Made by a program: the position numbers and the translations under genes. A DNA stretch of 64,000 bases from Bog-473 sp963800725. GTDB taxonomy: Bacteria; Actinomycetota; Acidimicrobiia; Acidimicrobiales; RAAP-2. Below are positions 31,225 through 40,475 of the stretch, one piece after another (position 1 is the first letter of the stretch; each line of letters starts with the position of its first letter). A model generated the notes under the pieces. It ran no database searches, was not told the DNA's origin, and saw only the letters and a program-made list of their open reading frames with translations. The DNA is taken from positions 140,341 to 204,340 of the forward strand of contig CAWDCE010000025.1 of assembly GCA_963800725.1 (NCBI GenBank), given 5' to 3'.

Positions 31225-32103
31225 GTGTCCGATCAAACCCTGACCGCCGAGCCGTTCTTGGCTGGACTGTTCTTCGGCGAGTGCCCGAGGTGGCACGACG
31301 GCCGGCTCTGGTTCTCGGACTTCTTCGACCACTCGGTCCAGTCGATCACGACCGATGCACAGCTGCGCACGGAGGTGACGCTCGACGGCGAGCCGGCCGG
31401 GATTGGCTGGCTAACAGACGGACGCCTCCTCATCAATTCCCGACTCGACCGGGCGATACTTCGCCAAGAGCCCGACGGCACCCTGGTCCGCCACGGCGAC
31501 CTCAGGCCGTGGGCCACCTGGCACGCCAACGACCTGGTGGTGGCCGATAACGGTCAGGCGTACGCCGGGAACTTCGGGTTCGATCTCGACGGCCTCTACG
31601 ACGGCACCGTCACCCCTGAGCAGATCACCACGGCCGCATTGATCCGAGTCGACCCCGACGGCACCAGTGCCGTGGCGGCGGATGGCCTCGAGTTCCCCAA
31701 CGGCACGGTGATCACCGAGGACGCGAAGACCCTGATCATCGCGGAAAGCATGGGCGGAAAACTCTCGGCCTTTGATCGCACCGACGACGGCACGTTGATC
31801 AACCGTCGGGTGTGGGCGGCGCTTCCCGGCATCGCTCCCGACGGGATCTGCCTGTGCGCCGACGGCACGGTGTGGGTGGCCAACGCGGCGGGCGCCGAAG
31901 CCGTCCGCGTCAAACAAGGTGGTGAGATCGTCGAACGCGTGATCACGAGCCAGGGCTGTTTCGCCGTCATGTTGGGTGGCGACGACCGCCAGACGCTCTA
32001 CCTCGTGACCGCGGCATCGAGCCACGCCGCCAAGGCCCGGTCCGCCCGCAACGGTGCCATCGAAGTGGCGCGCACCTCGGTGCCTGGAGTCGGGCGCCCC
32101 TGA
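31225..32103 (+). CDS. SMP-30/gluconolactonase-like beta-propeller protein
   Basis: 292 residues from the GTG at 31225, preceded by GGGAGG. Six-bladed propeller lactonase family: GECPRWHDGRLWFSD carries the metal-binding Glu, WHANDLVVADNG the Asn, and IAPDGICLCADGTVWVA the Asp. FPNGTVITED is the other conserved blade. These enzymes hydrolyse sugar or other lactones. The neighbours (PlsC, aminotransferase) do not define a pathway. Confidence 0.88.
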   Translation: MSDQTLTAEPFLAGLFFGECPRWHDGRLWFSDFFDHSVQSITTDAQLRTEVTLDGEPAGIGWLTDGRLLINSRLDRAILRQEPDGTLVRHGDLRPWATWHANDLVVADNGQAYAGNFGFDLDGLYDGTVTPEQITTAALIRVDPDGTSAVAADGLEFPNGTVITEDAKTLIIAESMGGKLSAFDRTDDGTLINRRVWAALPGIAPDGICLCADGTVWVANAAGAEAVRVKQGGEIVERVITSQGCFAVMLGGDDRQTLYLVTAASSHAAKARSARNGAIEVARTSVPGVGRP

Positions 32104-32122
32104 ATCCTTGGGCCCCGCCCGC

Positions 32123-33337
32123 TCAGCCGAGTTTGGTGAGTGCTCCGCGCAGATTGCGGACGGCTTGCCCGATGCGCTGCTCGTTCTCGATCAACGCGAA
32201 CCGCACATGGCCGTCGCCCCCCGGACCGAACCCTACGCCCGGCGACGTGGCCACGTCGGCCTCGGTGATCAGGTGCTTGGCGAATTCGAGCGATCCCATC
32301 TCACGGTAGGGCTCGGGGATTGGAGCCCACACGAACATGGTGCCCTTGGGCGGGACGAGATTCCACCCGATTCGATTCAACCCGTCGCACAACGTGTCGC
32401 GACGCGACCGGTAGATCTCGTTGATCTGCAACGGATAGTCCGGCGCCTCGTTCATCGCCACGATGGCGGCGATCTGGATTGGCTGGAAGGTGCCGTAGTC
32501 GAGATAGGTCTTGAGTTTGGTCAGTGCCTGGACGATCTCGGCGTTACCGACCACGAAGCCCACGCGCCAACCGGCCATCGAGAAGGACTTGGTCATGGTG
32601 TACAGCTCGACGGCCACGTCCTTGGCTCCGGGGACCTGGAGGATCGACGGGGGCTCGTAGCCGTCGAATCCGATGTCGGCGTAGGCGAAGTCGTGCACCA
32701 AGACAACGTCGTGCTCGCGAGCGAAGGTGACGAGCCGCTCCATGAAGGAAAGGTCGACACAGGCCGTGGTCGGGTTATGCGGGAATGACAGCACAATGAC
32801 CCGGGGCTTGGGCCACGACTCCTCCCAGGCGTGCATCAATCCGTCGAAGAACGCATCGCCGGGGTCGGGCGCGCTCGTCCCGTCGACGTCGACCGATGGG
32901 CCGGCGAGTGGCACCTGTCGCACGTCGGCGCCGGCGAAGAGGGGACCCCAGATGTGGATGGGATACGACGGGCTCGGGACCAGGGCGGTGTCGCCCGGGC
33001 CGACCAGGACCCACATGAGGTGCGAGAAGCCTTCCTTCGCGCCAATGGTGGTGACCACTTCGGTGTCCGGGTCGATCGACACGCCGAATTTCCGTTGGTA
33101 GAGATCGGCCACCGCGCTGCGAAGTTTGGGAATACCGCGACTGGCCGAATAGCGGTGGTTGCGCGGGTTGTGGGCGGCTTCTGAGAGCTTCTCGACCGCC
33201 ACGGGCGGGGACGGCAGGTCCGGGTTCCCAAATCCGAGGTCGATGACGTCATTGCCGGCCCGGCGCGAATCAGCCTTCAGATCGTTGATCGTGGCGAAGA
33301 CGTAGGGCGGCAGCCCGTTGATTCGGCGGAACTCCAT
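32123..33337 (-). CDS. PLP-dependent aminotransferase, AlaC-like
   Basis: 404-residue fold-type I aminotransferase of class I/II. DVIDLGFGNPDLPSP is the N-terminal arm, SFPHNPTT the Asn region, VHDFAYADIGFDGY the Asp/Tyr pair over PLP, and TMTKSFSMAGWRVGF holds the Schiff-base Lys. YVFATINDLKADSRRAG is characteristic of AlaC/YfdZ-type alanine aminotransferases. It likely interconverts pyruvate and alanine using glutamate. It converges with the SMP-30 gene at a 19-base gap. Confidence 0.85.
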   Translation of the reverse strand: MEFRRINGLPPYVFATINDLKADSRRAGNDVIDLGFGNPDLPSPPVAVEKLSEAAHNPRNHRYSASRGIPKLRSAVADLYQRKFGVSIDPDTEVVTTIGAKEGFSHLMWVLVGPGDTALVPSPSYPIHIWGPLFAGADVRQVPLAGPSVDVDGTSAPDPGDAFFDGLMHAWEESWPKPRVIVLSFPHNPTTACVDLSFMERLVTFAREHDVVLVHDFAYADIGFDGYEPPSILQVPGAKDVAVELYTMTKSFSMAGWRVGFVVGNAEIVQALTKLKTYLDYGTFQPIQIAAIVAMNEAPDYPLQINEIYRSRRDTLCDGLNRIGWNLVPPKGTMFVWAPIPEPYREMGSLEFAKHLITEADVATSPGVGFGPGGDGHVRFALIENEQRIGQAVRNLRGALTKLG

Positions 33338-33383
33338 CTGCGAAGTCTACGACCCCCCTCGCGTGTCGCTTGACGACCCTGGG

Positions 33384-34115
33384 TCAGGGCGCACCGGTGG
33401 CGGCGCTGCGACCCGCGTCGGCCAGCGCGTCGACATCGAGGGGCCAACCAAAGATGGCCCAGGTGGCACCCGCCTGGGCCACCGCACGCACCGTCTGGGC
33501 GAGGTCCGCATCCCCGGGCGGGGGCCCGGCCCAGGTCACCTCCAGTTTCGGTTCCCCGTTCGCACGGGCGGCCACCAGCGCGGGGTCCGCGTCCCACAAG
33601 TTGAGGGCGGCGCCAGAGCGTTGTGCTTCAACAATGCGGGCCGACGGTCCCCCGGCCACCCATACCGCAATTCCCCGTGCGAGCAGCTCGGTGGCCAATG
33701 CGACCATCGCCTCGCGCCGTTCGCCGGCCGAGGGATACGGGATGCCATAGGCGCGGTTCTCCGCTTCGCTCAATCGGTCACCGGTCCCAAGTGCTGCGAC
33801 CACGCGACCGGGGGCCAGCGCGTCGAGGGCGATGAACTGGGAGAGGAGGACTTCGCTCGGCACCAAGCCGATCCGGGCCACCAGAGTCCCGAAATACGGA
33901 CCACCGCCGGGGGTGGGCGCAGCCGTGGTCGAAGCGGCCAAGGCGGCGAGGACGGGAAAGGGTGCGAGGGCGGGGCGCTCGGGCTGGCCCATTGGCCAGA
34001 GGTGGTCGTAACAAAACACGCCGTCGACCCCGGCGGCGAACGCGCGGGCTGCAGCGTCCATGGCGTCGTTCGGTGTTTCACGAAAGGTCGGGAGCACCAC
34101 CCCGGTGCGGATCAC
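33384..34115 (-). CDS. Luciferase-like flavin monooxygenase
   Basis: 243 residues from the GTG at 34115, which overlaps the TGA of the ROK gene (GTGA). Bacterial luciferase-like TIM-barrel fold: VVLPTFRETPNDAMDAAARAFAAGVDGVFCYDHL, ARIGLVPSEVLLSQFIALDALAPGRV and ALGTGDRLSEAENRAYG. Such proteins use FMN or F420. It is shorter than typical family members (about 330) and lacks part of the C-terminus. Translational coupling with ROK and SRPBCC genes suggests a shared role, but none is known. Confidence 0.82.
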   Translation of the reverse strand: MIRTGVVLPTFRETPNDAMDAAARAFAAGVDGVFCYDHLWPMGQPERPALAPFPVLAALAASTTAAPTPGGGPYFGTLVARIGLVPSEVLLSQFIALDALAPGRVVAALGTGDRLSEAENRAYGIPYPSAGERREAMVALATELLARGIAVWVAGGPSARIVEAQRSGAALNLWDADPALVAARANGEPKLEVTWAGPPPGDADLAQTVRAVAQAGATWAIFGWPLDVDALADAGRSAATGAP

Positions 34116-35125
34116 CAGATCGACCCGCGCCGTGCCGCGAACGCCGCCCCCACCGCACCCGCCCCTTCTCCAAATCTCGCCGCAACAATGGCCGCAAGCT
34201 CTCGGCCGGTCCCGCCCTCGACCAAGGCCGCGAACGACGTACGAGCGGCATCGAGCCAGAGCGATGCCGCACCGATCAAGCCTCCGCCGAGCACAATGCA
34301 CCCGGGGTCGAGCACGCACACCAGGTTGGCCAGACCGAAGCCGACCCACCAGCCCACCTGTTCGACCACCGCCGCCGCGGCAGCGTCGCCCGCCAGGGCG
34401 GCGGCCGTCACGTCCTCGCCGCGGACCCGCTCGGGATCGCCCCCGGCCCCCGCCACGACGTCGACTAATCGGCCCGCCAGCGCGGCCTCCCGGGCGGCCA
34501 GCCCCAGTCCCCCGCCCGAGGCGTAGCGCTCCCAGCACCCACGCCGCCCGCACGGGCACGGGGGCCCGGCCGGATCCACCACCATGTGCCCGATCTCGCC
34601 CGCGAAGCCACCGGCGCCGACCACGACCCGTCCGTCGACGATCACCCCGCCGCCTATACCGGTCCCGAGGGTCACCATGAGGACCTGGTCGTTGCCTTGC
34701 GCCGCACCGAGTTGGTGCTCGGCCAGTGCGGCCAGATTGGCGTCGTTCTCGACGAGCAACCGGCGTCCGGGCAGTTCTCGGGTCAACAGATCGCGCCAAT
34801 CAGCGCCGTGGCCCTGGGGAAGATTGGGTGAAAAGCGCAGTCGGCCATCACGATCCATCATGCCGGGAACCCCGACCCCGATCGGCGCCGGATTTGCGCG
34901 CGCTGACGAGCCCAAGGTGGCGTCGAGTCGGGCCACCACCTCGGCCACCGCAAAAGCCACGTCCCGACCGGCCGGCGCGCCGTCGATGCCTAAGGGCGTG
35001 GGGACGCGGGCCTCGGCGAGGGTCTCGTTGGTGGCGTCGAGGGCGACGCCGAGCACCTTGGTCCCACCTATGTCGACACCGAGAGCGACACCGGCGCTGG
35101 CCGACGGGTCGCCGCTCGGGGTCAC
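34112..35125 (-). CDS. ROK family glucokinase-like sugar kinase
   Basis: 337 residues from the GTG at 35125. ATP-binding GVDIGGTKVLGVALD, catalytic region VENDANLAALAEH, GTGIGGGVIVDG, and the ROK zinc site CPCGRRGCWERY with its upstream His in GEIGHMVVD. The absence of an N-terminal DNA-binding domain makes it a kinase rather than a repressor; glucose is the likeliest substrate. The start overlaps the SRPBCC stop (GTGA), and its own stop overlaps the luciferase-like gene. In Streptomyces a ROK glucokinase also neighbours an SRPBCC gene. Confidence 0.88.
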   Translation of the reverse strand: MTPSGDPSASAGVALGVDIGGTKVLGVALDATNETLAEARVPTPLGIDGAPAGRDVAFAVAEVVARLDATLGSSARANPAPIGVGVPGMMDRDGRLRFSPNLPQGHGADWRDLLTRELPGRRLLVENDANLAALAEHQLGAAQGNDQVLMVTLGTGIGGGVIVDGRVVVGAGGFAGEIGHMVVDPAGPPCPCGRRGCWERYASGGGLGLAAREAALAGRLVDVVAGAGGDPERVRGEDVTAAALAGDAAAAAVVEQVGWWVGFGLANLVCVLDPGCIVLGGGLIGAASLWLDAARTSFAALVEGGTGRELAAIVAARFGEGAGAVGAAFAARRGSIW

Positions 35126-35567
35126 GATGCCGACTCGACCCGCGCTTTCAATTCCCGCAAGGCGGTCGACATGATGCGGCTCTGCGCGCGCGATCTTGAT
35201 GAAGCCTGGAATCGGCACCCGAAGTTCGACTTCGAGGTGATAGGTCACCTCGGTGCCCGAACCTTGCGCGGCATCGAAGACGTAGCTCCCGTCAAGCTTG
35301 GTGGTGATGTCGCCTTTGGTGAGCTTCCACGAAAGAATTTCGTGGCGCCTCAGAAAAGTCGTAGGCCAAGGTGTAGCTCGTGCTGCGCCCGAAGGCCGCG
35401 GCCCGAAAGTTGACCAGCAGCGGGCGCTCTTGGGCGTCGCGTTCGAGGACGGTGATCTCTTTGATGTCCGCAGCCCAGTCCGCATAGCGCTCAATGTCCG
35501 CGACGACCTCGAAGCATCGCTCAGGCGAGGCCGAAACCGACATGTGTTCTGTGGCCTGATCCGCCAC
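35122..35567 (-). CDS. SRPBCC / polyketide cyclase-like protein (two frameshifts)
   Basis: START-like lipid or polyketide-binding fold. The N-terminal part from the GTG at 35567 (ASPERCFEVVADIERYADWAA, ITVLERD) is typical. At about 35345 the frame changes and continues with WKLTKGDITTKLDGSY and TYHLEVELRVPIPGF. A second change near 35195 leads to STALRELKARVESAS and a TGA at 35122-35124 that overlaps the ROK start. Each change fits one extra base. Related proteins lie near pimB in mycobacteria. Function unknown. Confidence 0.78.
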
Positions 35568-35620
35568 GGCTCTGATCGTCCTTTCCTCAGTCCCCAGCCG
35601 CGGTCACGGCGAGGGAGCAG

Positions 35621-36766
35621 TCAGCCTGCCACTTCCTCCAATGTGTGGGCCAGCCTAGAAGCGAGAACGTCGAAGTCGAAGGATGCCACTACCCGCTGGC
35701 GCGCCGCCTCGCCCATCCGCCTGGCCCGATCGGGGTCTGCGAGCAGCTCACGCAGGGCTTTCGCCACCGAACCGGGGTCTTGTGGTTGTGCCACCACCAG
35801 GCCCGTTTCCCCGTCGATCACCGCCTCCGCGGCTCCCCCGCTCAGCCCTGCGACCTGGGGAACCCCGGCGGCGGCGGCCTCGAGGAAGACGATCCCGAAC
35901 CCCTCTTGCTCGAGCCCGAACCAGCGATTGCGACAAGCCATGACGAAGACATCGGCCGCGCCGAGCAACGCCGACCGGTCCGAATCGCTCAAGCGCCCGA
36001 GCATGAACACCGGTGCCACGGCGTGGCGCGCTTGACGCTCGAGTGCGCCGAGCGAGCGCCCGACGCCCCCGATGGCCACCACCAGGTCGGGGTAGGACGG
36101 CACCAGGCGCTCTGCCGCGCGAATCAGGACATCCATGCCCTTGCGCGGCACCAACCGAGAGATGCTGACCACCAGCGGACCTTCGGTCGGGAGCCCCAAG
36201 TGCCGCCGGGCCGCCTGACGATCGGCCGTCGACATGGGGGTGATGTCCTCGACGTCGACCCCGGGGGGGATCTCGATCACCCGCGGATCGAGGTCGCCTG
36301 CCGCACGCTGCCCCTCGGCCGCGGGATAGCCGCCGGCCGAGATGACCACCGACGCGGAGCGCAAGACGTGGGCGAGGGCCGATCGGGCGACAGGGATCCG
36401 ACCGGGCACCGTCACCTCGGCGCCGTGGAGAATCACTCCATAGGGGACACCGAGGCGGGGTCCGAGCAGACCGAGGGGCAGGGCCGGGTCGAGCAGCACG
36501 AAGTCGATGCCGTGTTGGGCGATCGCGCTGCGCACCCGACCCAACGCGGCGGGGGTCGGGAAGAACAGGATCGATTCGTCGACCCGCTCGATCCGGATCC
36601 CGAGCTTTGCCTGGGATTCGTCGAAGGCGGGTGCATCGGGGTCCGACGACGCGGTGAGCACCACGAAAGACGCAGGATCGAGGCGCTTCCACAGGTCCCA
36701 CAGGTAGTTCTGAATCCCCCCCACCTTCGGTGGGAAGTCATTGGTCACCAAGAGATGTCGTTTCAC
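35621..36766 (-). CDS. GT4 glycosyltransferase, PimB-like mannosyltransferase
   Basis: 381 residues from the GTG at 36766. Strong family features: LLVTNDFPPKVGGIQNYL at the N-terminus, VSISRLVPRKGMDVLIRAA, and the nucleotide-sugar motif EGFGIVFLEAAAAGVPQVAG with the Glu pair of GT-B retaining enzymes. This matches PimB' of actinobacteria, which adds the second mannose to phosphatidylinositol monomannoside from GDP-mannose. The neighbouring SRPBCC gene supports that. Whether this organism makes mannosylated phosphoinositides is inference. Confidence 0.85.
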   Translation of the reverse strand: MKRHLLVTNDFPPKVGGIQNYLWDLWKRLDPASFVVLTASSDPDAPAFDESQAKLGIRIERVDESILFFPTPAALGRVRSAIAQHGIDFVLLDPALPLGLLGPRLGVPYGVILHGAEVTVPGRIPVARSALAHVLRSASVVISAGGYPAAEGQRAAGDLDPRVIEIPPGVDVEDITPMSTADRQAARRHLGLPTEGPLVVSISRLVPRKGMDVLIRAAERLVPSYPDLVVAIGGVGRSLGALERQARHAVAPVFMLGRLSDSDRSALLGAADVFVMACRNRWFGLEQEGFGIVFLEAAAAGVPQVAGLSGGAAEAVIDGETGLVVAQPQDPGSVAKALRELLADPDRARRMGEAARQRVVASFDFDVLASRLAHTLEEVAG

Positions 36767-36811
36767 GCGTCGCCGACCATAGTGAGCAGGCGAGTGGCGC
36801 CAGTCCGACGA

Positions 36812-37021
36812 CTACCCCGCCCGTGTGCTGAAGCGCAGCGAGGGCACCAGTCCGGCCCGCTCGAGCATGCGCATGGCCCGGGCCTCGTCGGCGTCGATGA
36901 CCAGTGCGTCGTCGGGCTCTCTTTCCAAGAGGAAGCTGACGACACAGTCGTCGCAGGAATTCGTCCCTTGCAGCTGGCAGCAGTCACAGTCAATGGTGAG
37001 TGACGCGGTCGATTCGGCCAT
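36812..37021 (-). CDS. Small conserved cysteine-rich protein
   Basis: 69 residues, ATG at 37021. Four or more cysteines are clustered near the N-terminus (CDCCQLQG, then SCDDCVVSFLLE), suggesting a metal or iron-sulfur site. The C-terminal half has a helix DADEARAMRMLERAGLVP. Proteins like this are found as small conserved hypotheticals in actinobacteria. It lies between the mannosyltransferase and thioredoxin-like genes on the same strand. Confidence 0.7.
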   Translation of the reverse strand: MAESTASLTIDCDCCQLQGTNSCDDCVVSFLLEREPDDALVIDADEARAMRMLERAGLVPSLRFSTRAG

Positions 37022-37144
37022 GGTGACAACCCTCCGTACCTGGGCCTCGCTGGCCCTTGTGGATTCTGTGTGGGCTCAGCATGACAAGGGGGTGTGACAC
37101 CCGCGCCGCGAGGGCCACATCGGCGCGGGCGCTCCGATGCGCCA

Positions 37145-37639
37145 TCACGGTGTTGCGGTGGCCTCGAGGGCGTGACGTACCAGTGCTTCGGTTTCGCTGA
37201 CGCCCCAGGCGACGCCTTCGGTGCGGACTTCGGTGCCGATCACCAGCACGAAGAAGGGAGGGCCGCTCACTCGATAGTGGCGGTAGACCTGCGAGCTCAT
37301 CACGACTTCGACCCCTGGTGCGGCCGCCGAGAGTTGGGCGATGGCCTCGATGTCCTCTTGGTCGGGGCCCTGGGTGACGATCACGACGCTTGCACTTGTC
37401 CCGAGGGATCCGTCCAATGCCGGGGCGCCCGTCCAAAAATCGGCACAGCCCGAGCAGCTCGACGACAAGAACAGCAGCAGCACCGGCTCGTCGGCACCGA
37501 TGACTTCGACGCGCCGTCGATCCCCATCGGGGGCCACCCCCTCGACGTCGGCTCCCGTCGTGGCGGGATGGTCTCGATAGGTCGGGATTGGACGGAGTCG
37601 GCGCAGCAGCTCGTCGGGTGGCGCCCCTGGCTCGGTCAC
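37145..37639 (-). CDS. Thioredoxin-fold protein
   Basis: 164 residues from the GTG at 37639, which overlaps the stop of the zinc-ribbon gene (GTGA). VLLLFLSSSCSGCADFW contains a CSGC active-site-like motif after a hydrophobic strand, as in TlpA or AhpC/TSA-type proteins. VIVTQGPDQEDI and YRVSGPPFFVLVIG (with the cis-Pro region) complete the fold. No signal peptide or membrane helix is seen, so it is probably cytoplasmic. Partner unknown. Confidence 0.75.
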   Translation of the reverse strand: MTEPGAPPDELLRRLRPIPTYRDHPATTGADVEGVAPDGDRRRVEVIGADEPVLLLFLSSSCSGCADFWTGAPALDGSLGTSASVVIVTQGPDQEDIEAIAQLSAAAPGVEVVMSSQVYRHYRVSGPPFFVLVIGTEVRTEGVAWGVSETEALVRHALEATATP

Positions 37640-37905
37640 CGAGCTGGTGACGTCGTGCCCGGTTCTTGGTGCTCGGTGTCGCGGGCAGGTTCGTCCGCCC
37701 CATCTTCGAGCTCGACCACGCTGTTGCCGTGGCCGCACCAGCGGCAGACGACCTCGTCGACCGAACGTGACAGCACCACCTCATCTTCGACGTGGAGATC
37801 ACCCCCGACGCTGTAATGGTGGAACGCCTTCGTGGTCTTGGTGGTCGTCACGTCAAACCTGGTCAGGTTCCCACAGCCGTCGCAGCGGTATCGGGGGTCG
37901 CTCAT
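37636..37905 (-). CDS. Small zinc-ribbon protein
   Basis: 89 residues, ATG at 37905. Two CxxC pairs, CDGCGN near the N-terminus and CRWCGHG about 45 residues later, form a likely zinc ribbon. Between them are TRFDVTTTKTTKAFHHYSVGG and VEDEVVLSRSVDEVV. Probably a conserved actinobacterial protein of unknown function. It is translationally coupled to the thioredoxin-like gene. Confidence 0.75.
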   Translation of the reverse strand: MSDPRYRCDGCGNLTRFDVTTTKTTKAFHHYSVGGDLHVEDEVVLSRSVDEVVCRWCGHGNSVVELEDGADEPARDTEHQEPGTTSPAR

Positions 37906-37954
37906 GGCCACCACGGTAGTCGCCGCCCGGCGGTCCCAAATCTGAGCCAAGCGA

Positions 37955-38711
37955 TCAAATGCGGTCCAGCAATTGCTGCCTTCTTGGCCGCAAACTCGTC
38001 CTCCGAAAGGATCCCACGCTGTCGTAGATCGTCCAGCTCGATGAGGCGGTCGCGGATCTGTTCATGGGTGGCGCCGCCAGAGGCAGCCGGCGTCACCACT
38101 TGGGCCTCGGGCATCGGGGTTGGCGCGGCAGCGAGGCCGTGCGGTGGAGTGATATCGGCTGCCGGATCGACAAAGGATCTCGGTGCCGATGTCGGCGGCG
38201 CCTCGGTGTAGAGGTCGGTCCGATGGCGGTCCACCAGCGCGTCGATCTGCGCGTTGACCACACGCTGGAACACCAACGGCTTGGCGACGTCTTCGATCAC
38301 CAACGAATCATCGTCGCCTTGGACGTCGAGGATCAGACGACCGACCCCGAACACGCGCTCCCACAGGCGTTGCGAGGTGTTGACCTCGGTGACCCGCTGC
38401 AGCCGCAGCTGGAGGGTGTTGCGTTCAAGGACCCCGCGCCGCACGATGATCCGGGTCGTGGTGAGCGCAATGATGTAGTTGCGCCAGCGGAACATCCGAC
38501 CAAGAAACCACAGCACCGGGATGGCGGCGATAATCAAGAGCGGATAGGTCACCACGGCCGTCGCATGTTTCCCGAGCGCGACCAGGGCGATGCTGATGCC
38601 GATCACCACCACCGCACCGATGATGAGCGGCCAGACGAAGAAAACCCAGTGGGGCCGCATCTCGACCACGATGTCCTCGTCATCGCCGAGCAATTTGCGG
38701 GGCAGCGGCAT
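37955..38711 (-). CDS. PH-domain (DUF304-like) membrane protein with SHOCT tail (frameshifted end)
   Basis: From the ATG at 38711. Two transmembrane helices near the N-terminus (VFFVWPLIIGAVVVIGISIAL, VVTYPLLIIAAIPVLWFLG) are followed by the bacterial PH domain (YIIALTTTRIIVRRGVLERN, ERVFGVGRLIL). After a Pro/Ala linker comes the C-terminal SHOCT motif (IRDRLIELDDLRQRGILSEDEF). A break at about 37970 lets the tail end as LLDRI and TGA at 37955-37957, the usual SHOCT ending. Read without it, the frame runs to 37902. Role unknown; SHOCT proteins are often oligomeric. Confidence 0.78.
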
Positions 38712-38778
38712 GGTCCCCAGCGTAATGGCGCATGAGGCCCGGTCCCTGCCAAAACAGTTTCGCCCTACCCTAAAGACC

Positions 38779-39087
38779 ATGCCGTTCACCGAAGTCGCAC
38801 CCGATGAGATACGTGCCCGCCTGGCCAGAGGGGACGATGTATTCCTCCTCGACGTGCGCGAGCCCGACGAAGTGGCCGAGTGGGCCTACCCCATCGGCGT
38901 CAACATCCCATTGGGCCAGCTCGCCGACCGCCTCAGCGAGCTGCCGAGCGACACCACCATCGTCGTGGCCTGCCATGTCGGCGGTCGTTCGGCCATGGCG
39001 GCCGAGGCCCTGTCCAAGTCGGGCTGGACGACGGAGAACCTGACCGGTGGCGCGGTGGCCTGGGTGGCCACCGAGCCCGACGTCTAG
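38779..39087 (+). CDS. Single-domain rhodanese
   Basis: 102 residues from the ATG at 38779. Rhodanese-like sulfurtransferase domain: VFLLDVREPDEVAEW is the CH2A-like segment, and VVACHVGGRSAMAAEAL holds the catalytic Cys in a CxxGGRS loop. NLTGGAVAWV is the closing segment. It can carry persulfide sulfur. It lies next to sulfur-metabolism genes (SsuD-like, homoserine acyltransferase, MetY-like). Confidence 0.88.
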   Translation: MPFTEVAPDEIRARLARGDDVFLLDVREPDEVAEWAYPIGVNIPLGQLADRLSELPSDTTIVVACHVGGRSAMAAEALSKSGWTTENLTGGAVAWVATEPDV

Positions 39088-39105
39088 GCGCGTTCGGGCG
39101 GAGCG

Positions 39106-40284
39106 TTACGACGCGGCGCCACGCATCTTGGCGGCGTGGCGGACATAGGGAATGAGGCGCTCGCCGAATTCAATGGCATCGACGAGCGGATCGAAGCCCT
39201 TGAGCAGCAGGGTCGAGACCCCGAGGTCGTAGTAGGCCATGAGGGCGTCGCCGACCTGCTCGGCGGTGCCGACCAATGCGGTCGAGTTTCCGGCCGCCCC
39301 GGTGAGGTTGGCCACTTTCATCCAGAGCCGTTCGTCGTAGACGTCGCGCTCGGCGGACATCGCAATGAGTCGCTTGCGACCCACCGAGGTGGTCGCGTTG
39401 GTATCCCGATCGATGGCGTAGGTCGCGTGCTGCGCCCCACCTAACCCGTCATAGGTGTCTCGTTGCGCCGCCACACGGTCGGCGGCCGACGCGATGCGGG
39501 CCGCCGCAGTGTCGGCGATCCATTCGGCCTTGTCCCACGCCTCACGCTCGCTAGCCGCGATGATCGGTCGTACCGAGAGGCTGAAGCGAGGCGTGCGGCC
39601 CACGGCGCTGGCGGCCTTCGCCACCTGGTCGATTCGAGCCGCCACGGCATCGAGCGGCTCCCCCCAAAAGGCATAGACATCGGCGTGGGCGGCACCGACC
39701 GCAATGGCCGGCGGCGAGGCACCCCCGAAGTACAAGGGGATGGCGCCGGGCGTTGTGGGCTTGACCGCACTGAACGCGGCTTCGTAGCGGAAGAATTCAC
39801 CTTCATAGTCAAAGGGCGCATCGGACTCGAAGATCTGTCGCACGATCGCCATGGTCTCCGCGGTGCGGCGATAGCGGGCGTCGTGGGGAACGAAGTCACC
39901 CTCTCGACGTTGGTCCGCCTCGTCGCCGCCGGTGATGAAGTGGATGGCCACCCGGCCGCCGCCGCTCAGGTGGTCGAGGGTCGCCGCCATCTTGGCCAAG
40001 ACGACGGGCTGGACCGTGCCGGGCCGATGCGCCACCAAGACCTTGAGCCGTGGCGTAGCCGACAGCACGGAGGCGGCAACCGCCCATCCTTCGGGTGCGA
40101 CGGCACCGTAGCCAATCAGGGCCCGATCGAACCCGGCGTCATCATGGGCCCGTGAGATGTCACGTAGATAGGTCGGATCGATCACCACGCCGTCGGTCCA
40201 ATCGACCACCGGACCGTCCACCAGTGGGCCCTTGATCTCCGAGGCGTCCCGAGTACCCACCATTCCGACGATCTCGACCGGCAC
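39106..40284 (-). CDS. SsuD-like FMNH2-dependent alkanesulfonate monooxygenase family
   Basis: 392 residues from the GTG at 40284, preceded by a GGGGAG Shine-Dalgarno. Luciferase-like flavin monooxygenase of the SsuD group: SRAHDDAGFDRALIGYG, LKVLVAHRPGTVQPVVLAKMAATLDHLSGGR-type core, HFITGGDEADQRREGDF and SPPAIAVGAAHADVYAFWGEP. These enzymes release sulfite from organosulfonates under sulfur limitation. No SsuE reductase or SsuABC genes adjoin. The sulfur-related neighbours support the assignment, but the substrate is inferred. Confidence 0.85.
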   Translation of the reverse strand: MPVEIVGMVGTRDASEIKGPLVDGPVVDWTDGVVIDPTYLRDISRAHDDAGFDRALIGYGAVAPEGWAVAASVLSATPRLKVLVAHRPGTVQPVVLAKMAATLDHLSGGGRVAIHFITGGDEADQRREGDFVPHDARYRRTAETMAIVRQIFESDAPFDYEGEFFRYEAAFSAVKPTTPGAIPLYFGGASPPAIAVGAAHADVYAFWGEPLDAVAARIDQVAKAASAVGRTPRFSLSVRPIIAASEREAWDKAEWIADTAAARIASAADRVAAQRDTYDGLGGAQHATYAIDRDTNATTSVGRKRLIAMSAERDVYDERLWMKVANLTGAAGNSTALVGTAEQVGDALMAYYDLGVSTLLLKGFDPLVDAIEFGERLIPYVRHAAKMRGAAS

Positions 40285-40475
40285 GCAAAGCTCCCCAGCT
40301 AATTCCGAGCCGTACGAGAGCGTTTCCAGGCGAGGCGCGTCGCCGGATCCACGGCAGTCCTTCGGGTGAAGTCCCAGTTAAACGCTAACATCTGCTCGGT
40401 GGTCAACGGCACGGCGGCGTCCGCCGACACCGGGGCAGTGACAGTCGCCACCGCCCCGTCTGATGTGAGGTCCTG

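Noticed and set aside
35122..35494. SRPBCC-ROK fusion protein
   Set aside because: The joined frame arises only because the SRPBCC gene changes frame twice. In the correct frame it ends at a TGA that overlaps the ROK GTG start.
40285..40475. Possible SAM riboswitch upstream of metA
   Set aside because: I could not find the conserved core of the SAM-I, SAM-II or SAM-IV types in these 190 bases. A covariance-model search (Rfam) would settle it.
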